DNA of 64,000 nucleotides, from positions 1,116,001 to 1,180,000 of the forward strand of contig WJXW01000007.1 in NCBI GenBank assembly GCA_015832175.1. The letters run 5' to 3'. How positions within the stretch are numbered: position 1 is the stretch's first letter; every line of letters starts with the position of its first letter. Below are positions 50,017-59,313 of the stretch, in pieces. The translations under genes and the position numbers were made by a program. The notes beneath the pieces are model-generated. The model was not told the origin of the DNA. It saw only the letters and a program-made list of their open reading frames with translations, and did not search any database. This stretch comes from Paraphaeosphaeria minitans. Taxonomy: Eukaryota; Ascomycota; Dothideomycetes; Pleosporales; Didymosphaeriaceae.

Positions 50017-50606
50017 AACGTCCTTAGGTTGTAGTTCCTCTAGGAAGTCTCCTAGTCTTAAGGCCATGTTGTTATTGTTATTTTTCTTAGTCGTGCGACG
50101 TGTCTGCGTTTAGTTGTCGCTAGTTTAATTGTGTAACGTGTTTTTTAGGATTATAAGGGGGTTTACTATCTCCTTTCTTCCTATAGAATAGCTTAGACTA
50201 GATTGTGCAACTCTTTATAGATATACGCACTTTATTTCTGCTTATTATACAATCTAAAATTTAATCTCTAGTAAAGGTAATAATATAGAGCCTACGTATT
50301 TAGCTTATAGGGCGCTTTGTTGTTAGACCTTACTAGTTTACAGTTAATTAGAATTAACCACTAATTAGTGTAGGTTTAGCTTAATCTATAATTAAGCATT
50401 TAAGGGTTAATAGTATACTATTATATAAAGGGTAAGAAGTAGGTTGAATTAATTACATCTAGTCTATCGTACAAAGGGGCACTAAGGACCTTATAAAGTC
50501 TCTACCTCTTAGCGCTACCCTAAGCAGTGGGCCATTGTGCGGGTCCCTACAGGTAGGTAGGGCCCTACTTTACTTAGTGCTACTTGTACGATCCACTATA
50601 CAAACA
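50017..50606 (-). mobile_element. Copia-1 copy 3, 5'-end fragment
   Basis: It is reversed relative to copies 1, 2 and 4. The LTR is 50369-50606, only 238 bp, because it has one 74-bp unit in place of two. The leader with two 38-bp units and the first gag bases occupy 50017-50368. The rest of the element is lost at the junction near 50016. Confidence 0.88.
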
Positions 50607-50997
50607 ATAATTAAGTAAGTTATTAAAGTTATTATTATTACTATCTACCTCCTATACTATAGAGGTGTTATTACCTTAGATTATTAATTAAGTAACGTAT
50701 TATAATAGCGCGTTACTGTACTAACTTAGGAGTAAGGGCTATTATAATAATATACCCTACGTATTACTCTTACTAGGTAGGTCGCGTTATTAATTATTAA
50801 GCGCTTTCTAGCGCTCTTTAGCTAATCTAGCTATTATAGTATATAGGAAGCCTAATTAGGCCTATAGTGCTACTAATTCTTAGTATATAGGGTGTGTATA
50901 CTGTGTGTATAAAGCAGTTGCGCGAGTAAGCTCTAACTATAGAAGACTTATATAATTAGTCGCCTTTGTTTAAGGTAGTTATAGGAACTATAGTTTA
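50607..50997 (-). pseudogene. Gypsy-3 leader and gag start
   Basis: These 391 bp lie just inside the 5' (right) LTR. No gag motif is clear in so short a piece. The 11 bp at 50986-50996 are complementary in orientation to 51046-51056 in the LTR, a self-priming signal. Confidence 0.6.
50986..50996 (-). promoter_or_regulatory. Self-priming primer-binding site of Gypsy-3
   Basis: The plus strand reads AACTATAGTTT here and AAACTATAGTT at 51046-51056 in the LTR, exact reverse complements over 11 nt, with the site one base from the LTR. The core ACTATAGT is itself palindromic, which weakens the case a little. Confidence 0.5.
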
Positions 50998-51169
50998 TGT
51001 TATAGGCGGCACAGAGGCTTAGTGTTAATTAATTATATTAAATAAAAACTATAGTTAGGGAGCTAGATACTTAGGTATAGACGCATAGAGATCTGGCGCG
51101 TAAGGGCGTAAGTCTAATATAGGACTAGCGCGCTAAAGTTGGCCTAATAAGCGAGAATATCTCATTACT
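50998..51169 (-). repeat. 5' LTR of Gypsy-3, left part
   Basis: It starts TGTTATAGGCGG and is interrupted after TTACT (51165-51169) by Gypsy-1 copy C. It has about 27 bp more than the 3' LTR, lying between two CTAAT motifs near 51116-51145. Confidence 0.88.
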
Positions 51170-51579
51170 TATTACGTACCAGATAACAATGTAGGACTCA
51201 GGCGCTTATAAAGGTGTGATGGAACAGCAACAGGGTTATAAATGTAACAAAGAGACGCCAAGTAACTTAGATTAGGTTACGTAATGTGCTTGGTCACTTA
51301 GTAGCACTAAGCAGCAGAGTAGGTTACGTAATATACTTAGTTGCTTAGTAACACTAAGCATTAGAGCAGCCCTATTATATAGGAACATAAAAATAGACCT
51401 CTATATTTATATTTAATCTATTTATTAATCTATCGTTTGGATTCTAGTAGACCAAATTATTAACTTATTACACTTCGCAAGATACTATTATATTAACAAG
51501 ACCTTCCACCTTCTGTAAGTACTCCTGCCTAAGAACTAACCTTAACCCTTTAGGACTAGCTACCCTCTTAGATTTAACA
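51170..51579 (+). repeat. 5' LTR of Gypsy-1 copy C
   Basis: It is 410 bp, starting TATTACG (TGTTACG in the partner) and ending AACA. The U3 half is of the same type as copy F and contains repeated CACTAAGCA-like motifs. Confidence 0.93.
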
Positions 51580-51599
51580 TCTTAAACACCCTTAATATA

Positions 51600-53460
51600 A
51601 GTACTTCACAAACTCCTACCTCTTCTACAGCTTTAGGTACCGCTAAGATTACTCCTATAAAGGATAGCAGTAAGGCGCACAAACCTAATCTCTACTTTAG
51701 TAAACAATCTTAAACTAACGTCTAGATTCTCTAGTTAGACCTCTACTTCTTTAACTTAGATAAACCCCTTAAAGATAAGAAGAAGGTTATCTTTACAGCG
51801 ATATATATATAAGAAGATGTAGGATTATAAATCTATCCTTACCTTAAAAAGTACCTAGGAATAGACTATAACAACAATAACAACAATTACGTAAATAAGC
51901 ACGCTAATACAGTTAACATTATTAAGGATTACAATAACTTTAAGAAATGCCTTAAATAACTCTTTAGGATCGCTAATAAGGACTCTATTACAAAAGTAAA
52001 GATTTAGACTATAACTTAGAAATAATTAGTAGCTAAGTATATAGCTAAGTTTTACAGATACGCTATACAACTTAACTGGGACAATAAATCTCTTTAGGAC
52101 ATGTATAAATAAGGACTTAAATAGAAACTACGTAAGGAACTCTTACATAGTAGTGCATAAATTGCTAACCTTAAAGAACTATATAAAGAAACTATTAGAA
52201 TTAACAAAGAGTAGTTTTCACTGCAATAGGAGCTCTACTAAAACCCTAGGGCAATAAGCTTTAGATAACTAGCAAAAGTGGTTTATAAGAACCCTATTAG
52301 AATCGTCTAAAAGTAACAGCTAAGAAACTACTAGAGATACAAACTAATAGAAGATGTCTAGTTTAACTACTTAGGCAAAGGAAAAGGAGGAAGGATAGGG
52401 CCTAAGCAGCCTAATAAACGCGTCTCTAATAGAAGTTAACAACTAATAACTAAGACCTATAAATGCTTTATATATAGCAAACTAGGCCACATAGCTAGGA
52501 ACTGTAGATTAAAGAACAAAGTCTATTAAACTAAGTTAAATATACTAACTATTAAGGACCAAGAACCTAATAAGGAATAGGAAGTTATTACAACGCCATT
52601 TAGTTACTAACGCGTTACGCTAGAACAAAGTAAGCAATTAGATTTACCTAACTTATAACTATATAAAGATCTAGAAGATAACTCTAACGTATACCACAAC
52701 GCAGAAAACGTAGAAGAGATACTAAGATCTTCTACTTCTTACCTATAAAGTAGGCGGGAAAAAGACAACCCTATGTCACCTAAGTATAAACTAAATGTTT
52801 AGAACTACATAGAACCCTACTAGGCACTAAAAGGAATACAACCCTATAAAAATAAAAAGTTAGACTACGTACTAAAGTACTACCTAGACTACTAAAATCC
52901 TACACACTAATTCTGTATATAGACGCATTGCGAAGAACCAATATACGCACAATATAAGGCAGAGAAAGAGGAGAATAAGAAATAATCTAGAAAGAAACTG
53001 CGCTATAGATAGATATGGATAGACTACCCTATTACAGCTTACAACAAACACCTCTAGAATAAATAATAAGTAAAATACTTTTCTTACCTCACGCTAAAGG
53101 GTAATAAATGCTACAACATACTTTTTAACAGAGACTATATATAACTGTACTAGTACACATGTCTAAACTAAGACTGCAAATACTACTATATAGCCAAACG
53201 TTTAGACAGCTTTGCAAACTACCCTACGTAAGAAGTAATAACAGAACTACTATTTTAACTAGTACATAGGAATAGTAAAGACTGTAGAAGGAAAAACAGA
53301 AGAACATCCTTATAGGAAGAAGAAGAAGAAGACAATCTACACAAGCTATATACTTAAGAATAATAATAGAAGCGGATGCTTAGAAACGCATACTAGGCAC
53401 TAGAACTTAACTACAACCTATATAAATAGATGTTTTTTTTAGGCCTAAACTTAGACAAGA
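51600..53460 (+). pseudogene. Gypsy-1 copy C gag remnant
   Basis: It parallels copy D. The zinc knuckle at about 52452-52510 reads KCFIYSKLGHIARNCR, keeping the first Cys, the His and the last Cys, with only the second Cys changed. Gln/Trp codons are frequently TAG/TAA. Confidence 0.85.
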
Positions 53461-56400
53461 AAACGCCTTTATTAAATTAAATGCTATAGTAAGCGCAGTA
53501 TTAGTTAAGCTACTAGTACAGCTTAAAGAAATATAGGCTTAAGCTCTTATAGACTTAAAAGTAGGAAGGAACTTTATATCTTATTAGACAGTAAGACAAG
53601 CAGGACTTATAATATTAGAGAAAGAAGTACCCTACATTATCTATATCGCAAATAGATCCCTAATGCCTAAGACACCTTAAATACACTAGGAGGTTACTAC
53701 TATAATAACAGTCTAAGGACATAGAGAGGAACTTACCTTAGATGTCTTACTAGGATCCAAGTATAAGTTAGTCTTAGGATTACCTTAGTTAATAATATAC
53801 AACTTGTAGATTAACTAGGGTATAAAGAAAATATTATTTAAACGCTATAATTGTGTATTATAAGTAAAGCCTACGCATTAACTAAAAATAATAGTAGATA
53901 AGGGAGTTATTAATAACATAATACCGCAATAGATAGTTAAAAAACGGAAGCACACCTTAGTAGACGCTAGTAGGAACCACTAGGTTAAAAAGCGCGAGAA
54001 GGAGGACAACAGTACACCCCTTACCTTACTAAGAGAGTACAGGAAATAGACATATATGTTCATAGAAAAGGAAGGAAAAGCAAACCTACCTAAATATTAA
54101 CCCTAGGATCTTATAATAGACCTAGAAGAAGGGAAGATGCCACCCTTTAGACCACTATATAGTAAGATAGGAGAAGAACTCCTTAAAGAACGTAATTTTA
54201 TTAAGATAAACCTTAAGAAAGGATATATATAACTATTAAAGTTACTAGTAGTAAGCCCTTTTATATTTATTAAAAAAAAGGATGGATTAGACAGACTATG
54301 CGTTAACTACTAACAACTTAATAATATAACAATAAAGAACTAATATCTACTACTAAATATTATAGAGTTACGAGATCAACTATCTTAAGCCAAGATATTT
54401 ACAATAATAGATCTAAGAGACGGTTACCACCTTATATAAATTAAGAAAGGTGAAGAATAGAAAATAGCGTTTTAATCACGCTATAGACTATTTAAATATA
54501 AGGTTATGCCTTTTAGACTTACAAACGCACTAGCAGCTTTTATAGCACTTATTAATAACGTACTCTGTAAATATCTAGACATATTTGTTATTGCGTATAT
54601 AGACAATATTCTTGTCTTTTCCAAAAACGAATTGGACCACACTAAGTATATATAGACAGTACTAGAAGCACTAGATAAAGCATACCTTTGCATTAAACTT
54701 AAGAAATGTAAGTTTAACGTTAAATAACTTAAATTCCTAGGACACATTATTACCACAGAAGGAATTAAGATGGCACTAAGTAAAGTTAAATGTATTAAGA
54801 ACTAGCTAATACTAAAGACAGCTAAAAACATCTAAGAATTCTTAGGATTCTGTAAATTTAACTAACAATTCATCTAAAATTACGCAAAGGTTACAATACC
54901 TTTAATAAATCTTACAAAGAAGGACGTACCCTTTAAATAGATAAACAAGTGCAAAATGTTATTCTAACTCCTTAAGACAGCATGTATTATAGAACCTATC
55001 CTTATTTATTTCAGAAGCGATAAACTACTGCGCTTTAAAACAGACGCTAGCAATCTTACGCTAGGCGCCTACGCTAAATAAAAACGTAACAGTAAATAGC
55101 ACCTAATTACCTATTACTTATGCAAATTCAATAACGCCAAAACACAATACAATATATATAACAAAAAACTCTACGCTATTATTAAAGCTTTAAAGCACTA
55201 GAGGATTTACGCGCTTAGTTACTTAACACTAGAAATCTACACAGATTACAAGAAACTTCTAAGGTTTATAACAACAAAAAAACTTACGCCACGACAATAA
55301 AGATGGTCGCAAACCACTAGGCAGTATAAGTTTAAAATTATCTATGTAGCTAGAAAAGAAAATGGCAGAGCAGACGCTCTTAGCCAATAAAGTAATCTGG
55401 CAGGAGAAAAAGTAAAAACCTTCTCTATAATTCTTCGCAAAGCCAAAGATAGATCTCTAGAGCCAATAGCAGAACTAAATTAACTTTTAGTAATTAACTA
55501 AGAAGTTCTAGAACATCTACAGACTGAGATTATCTAACAATACCACGATAACCCTATGTACAGACACCTAGGCATTACAAAGACAATAGAACTTATCTAA
55601 AGGAATTACACCTTTAAAGAAATTAAGGAAGCTGTAATAACTTATATCTACAAATATACAGAATACTAAAGAAACAAACACAGTATATATCTTAAATATA
55701 GAGAAATATAAGTAATTAGAATACTAACAGCACTATAAGAAGACATTGCTATAGATTTTGTTATAGGAATTCTAAACTCTAAGGATCTAACAATAGGAAT
55801 TAAATACAACAGTATACTAGTAGTAGTCTGCCAACTAACCAAGTATATTAAGCTCATTCTATATCTTAAAAGAATAACGGCAAAGGAACTCGCTTTTCTT
55901 ATCCTAGACTAACTAATTAGACACCACAGAATCCTAAAAACAATTATTAGCAACAGAGATAAGCTCTTTATGTTAAATTATTAGACAACGCTTATAGCAC
56001 TACTTAGAACAAAACAAAAATTATTAACAGCTTACTATCCACAAACAGATGGACAGACAGAACGTACAAACTAAACTATAGAAATGTACCTACGCATCTA
56101 CTGTAACAGTCAAAAAAATAACTAGGTTTTATTACTACCTATAGCACAGTTAGCCTATAATAACAAAGTATTAGCAGCATTAGGACATACACTGTTCTAT
56201 GTAAACCACAGAAGACACCCACATCTCTTTAATTAACAATTTCCTACGACAATTAAAGTAAAAGAAGCTATTAATATAGCAGAAAACATAAAAAAAATAC
56301 ACTAACAACTCTAAGAGAATCTTAAGAAAGCTTAGCAGCAATTAATTTTATATTAAAACAGAAAATAAAAAATAGCACCTTAGCTAAAGAAGGGGGATAA

Positions 56401-56760
56401 AGCATATTTACTTACGAAGAACCTTTAAACTTAGAAGAAAAAACATAAGAAACTAAATTATATTAAGGTTAGACTATTTTACATTTCTAAGCAAATATTA
56501 CTAGTAAACTACAAGTTAGAACTACCGCTAGATGCAAAGATACACCTAGTATTCCATATATCACTACTAGAACCAGCAGACCCTAATACACCAGTTAAAA
56601 CCACCTTCTACCACAGAACTAAGGAAGAAAATAAATTTAAGGTTAAAAGAATTCTAGAATATAATTAGTATAACAACATGTACCTTATTAAATAGAAAGA
56701 ATACCCACACAGCGAAAATACTTAGGAACCAAGAAACCACCTAGGAAACTGTTAACAAAA
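53460..56760 (+). pseudogene. Gypsy-1 copy C pol remnant with chromodomain
   Basis: Protease LIDLKVGRNFIS lies at about 53545-53585. RT with AYIDNILVFSKNELDHTKY lies at about 54590-54650 and RNase H at about 55025-55200, followed by a fairly intact RW.QTT.QYKFKIIYVARKE segment (about 55315-55375). The integrase zinc finger is at about 55560-55690 and the core at about 55745-56100. The chromodomain YLIK.KEYPHSENT.EP lies at about 56680-56745. The minus-strand frames at 54481-54756 and 55666-55857 are antisense shadows. Confidence 0.88.
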
Positions 56761-56848
56761 GATTAAAGAATTCTATTAATAGACTTACCTAAGATAGTAA
56801 TACTAAAGAATTATCCTAGAACTTAGGAGGCAGGTTATCTATTGCTAA

Positions 56849-57307
56849 CTATATAGACGTGCTAAGTTCAGCTAGACTAGTAGGCTAAGTAGAATAAGCT
56901 AGATCCTCCTCTAACTCTAGTTCCGCTAGAGCAGCACTTTCTACTGTAATAACCTTACTAGCACGCTTCTTATTCTACACTAACTATTTCACTAACTAAT
57001 CTTCTTTTGCGCGCGCTATACGTAGGGCCTTAAACGCCGCATTCTATTCCTTTCGCGCCTCTAACATTTACGCCTTTAACTTCTTCTTCTTAGTAATTAA
57101 CTGCAAGAACTTATTTCTAGTAATAGCTATATTACACTTTAAGTTTTATTTCTAACACTTACTACACTTCCCTAAGCTAACGTAGACTTTGTAAACGTAG
57201 GAGTGCGACTTATAGAAGGAGCACTTTAACACTATAGCTACTCTATAGTTTTTAATAGTAAAGATAAAGTTGTAATAACGCTTTATAGAATTACAGTTAG
57301 TAGGCAT
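56849..57307 (-). pseudogene. Antisense ORF of Gypsy-1 copy C (152 codons)
   Basis: This is the clearest antisense frame. Read on the minus strand it runs from ATG (57307-57305) to TAG (56851-56849). It has a Cys motif KCSKC.K.NLKC after a basic/aromatic N-terminus, then about 90 residues of Lys/Glu/Ala/Leu-rich coil (LKA.MLEARKE.NAAFKALR, NKKRASKVITVESAALAELE) and an acidic end. All in-frame stops are TAG or TAA and each is one C-to-T change from a Gln codon. It lies between the chromodomain and the polypurine tract. A DNA- or RNA-binding role is possible from the Cys cluster but unproven. Confidence 0.7.
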
Positions 57308-57344
57308 AATTCTTTAGGACAAAGAATAGAAAGGGAGGGAATAA

Positions 57345-57754
57345 TGTTACGTACTAGATAATAATATAGGACTTAGGCGCTTATAAAGGTGTGATAGAAT
57401 AGCGACAGGGTTATAAACGTAACAAAGAGACGCTAAGTAACTTAGATTAGGTTACATAATATGCTTAGTCACTTAGTAGCACTAAGCAGTAGAGTAGGTT
57501 ACGTAATGTACTTAGTTACTTAGTAACACTAAGTATTAGAGCAGCCCTATTATATAGGAATATAAGGATAGACCTCTATACTTGTGTTTAATCTGTTTAT
57601 TAATCTATTGTTTAGATTCTAGCAGACCAAATTATTGACTTATTACACTTTATAAGATACTATTGTATTAACAAGACCTTCCACCTTCCGTAAGTACTCC
57701 TGCCCAAGAACCAACCTTAACCCTTTAGGACTAGCTACCCTCTTGGATTTAACA
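57345..57754 (+). repeat. 3' LTR of Gypsy-1 copy C
   Basis: It is 410 bp. A TATATA box at 57551-57556 is followed about 30 bp later by GTGTTTAA (57584-57591). That octamer is the reverse complement of TTAAACAC at 51582-51589, just inside the 5' LTR. Confidence 0.93.
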
Positions 57755-57759
57755 TTACT

Positions 57760-57785
57760 CTGGCCTCGCGCTTAGTTCTATAACA
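57760..57785 (-). repeat. 5' LTR of Gypsy-3, right part
   Basis: These 26 bp end in TATAACA, match the end of the left LTR (8955-8980), and are followed by TSD CTTCA. Confidence 0.85.
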
Positions 57786-57790
57786 CTTCA

Positions 57791-59001
57791 TTATTATATT
57801 ATTAAGTTATTAGTAGTTAATATATAGTCTATCTAATTCATCCTTTTTCTTAATAAGTATAAAAGGGCTTACTGCTAGTAACTTTAATAGTTATATATAT
57901 ATTTTTTTTAAGATTTATCTTAATAAAATTACGTTCTTTAAGGCGTTTTTCTCCTATCTTACTATATAGTAGTCTAAAGGGTGGCGTCTTCCCATTTTTT
58001 AGATCTATTATAAGATTCTAGGGTTAATGTTCTAGTAGGTTTACTTTTTCTTCCTTCTTTATAAATATATGTGTCTATTTCTTATACTCTCTTAGTAAGG
58101 TAAGGAGTATACTATTATTCTCCTTCTTACACTTCTTAATCTAGTAGTTCCTACTAGCGTCTATTAAGGTGTATTTTTATTTTTTAACTATCTATTACAG
58201 TATTATATTATTAATAACTCCCTTATCTACTATTATTTTTAGTTAATACATAGACTTTACTTATAATATATATTTATAGCGTTTAAACAATATTCTCTTT
58301 ATACCCCAGTTAATCTATAGGTTGTGTATTATTAACTAAAGTAATTCTAAGACTAACTTATGCTTAGATTCTAGTGAGATATCTAGGGTAAGTTCCTCTC
58401 TATGTTTTTAGACTATTATTGTGGTAGTAACCTTTTAGCATATTTAAGGTGTCTTAGGTATTAGGGATCTATTCGTAACATAGATAATATAGAGTACTTT
58501 TTTTTTAATATTATAAGTCCTGCTCGTTTTACTATCTAATAGAATATAAAGTTCCTTTCTACTTCTAAGTCTATAAGAGCTTAAGTTTATATTTCTTTAA
58601 GCTATACTAGTAGCTTAACTAATACTATGCTTACTATAGTATTTAATTTAATAAAGGCGTTTTCTCGTCTAAGTTTAGGCCTAAAAAAGACATCTATTTA
58701 TATAGATTATAATTAAGTTTAGGTGCCTAGTATATATTTCTAAGTATCTGCTTTTATTATTATTCTTAAGTATATGGCTTATATAGATTACCTTCTTTTT
58801 TCTATAAGGATATTCTACTATTTTTCCTCGTACAGTTTTTACTATTCCTATGTACTAGTTAAATTAGTAGTTCTATTATTACTTTTTACATAGGGTAGTT
58901 TATAAAGCTGTGTAAACATTTAGCCATATAGTAGTATTTGTAGTCTTAGTTTAAACACGTATACTAGTATAGTTATATATAGTCTTTATTAATAAGTATA
59001 T
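57791..59001 (-). pseudogene. Gypsy-1 copy B RT N-terminus and protease
   Basis: It resumes copy B after Gypsy-3 in the same register. It holds the N-terminal half of RT (57791 to about 58200) and the protease site (about 58555-58590), and is cut at 59001 by Copia-1 copy 4. Confidence 0.82.
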
Positions 59002-59313
59002 TGTCTATATAGTTTATCGTACAAATAGCACTAAGTAAAATAGGGGCCTGCCTACCTGTGGGGACCCGCACAAGGACCCACTACTTAGGTTAGCGCTAAG
59101 AGGCAGAGACTTTATAAGGCCCTACCTACCTATAAGGACCTGCACAAGGACCCACTGCTTAGGTTAGCGCTAAGAGGCAGAGACTTCATAAGGTCCTTAG
59201 TGCCCCTTTATATAATAGACAAGACGTAATTAATTAAACCTACTTTTTACCCTTTACATAATAGTATACTATTAACCCTTAAATGCTTAATTATAGATTA
59301 AGCTAAACCTACA
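59002..59313 (+). repeat. 5' LTR of Copia-1 copy 4
   Basis: It is 312 bp, TGTCTAT...CCTACA, and contains two 74-bp tandem units, each with the palindrome TTAGCGCTAA. Confidence 0.93.

Larger units (their letters stand above)
51170..57754 (+). mobile_element. Gypsy-1 copy C, uninterrupted
   Basis: Both LTRs are 410 bp (51170-51579, 57345-57754), with a perfect TSD TTACT (51165-51169, 57755-57759). The length is 6585 bp with all domains in order and a polypurine tract (GAAAGGGAGGGAATAA) at 57329-57344. The RNase H-integrase region keeps more Trp, Gln and His codons than other copies, so it may be one of the less mutated ones. Confidence 0.95.
8810..57785 (-). mobile_element. Gypsy-3 LTR retrotransposon, internally deleted and nested
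   Basis: The left LTR is 8810-8980. The right LTR starts at 50998 and is split by Gypsy-1 copy C, ending at 57785. The TSDs are CTTTA (8805-8809) and CTTCA (57786-57790), one transition apart. The copy B RT sequence continues in register across the insertion. Surviving internal pieces are 8981-10134 (integrase end, chromodomain, 3' region) and 50607-50997 (leader/gag start); the middle is lost. A purine-rich tract beside the left LTR on the minus strand fixes the orientation. Confidence 0.85.

Noticed and set aside
55666..55857. Open frame of 63 codons on the minus strand
   Set aside because: It lies antisense to the integrase core of Gypsy-1 copy C.
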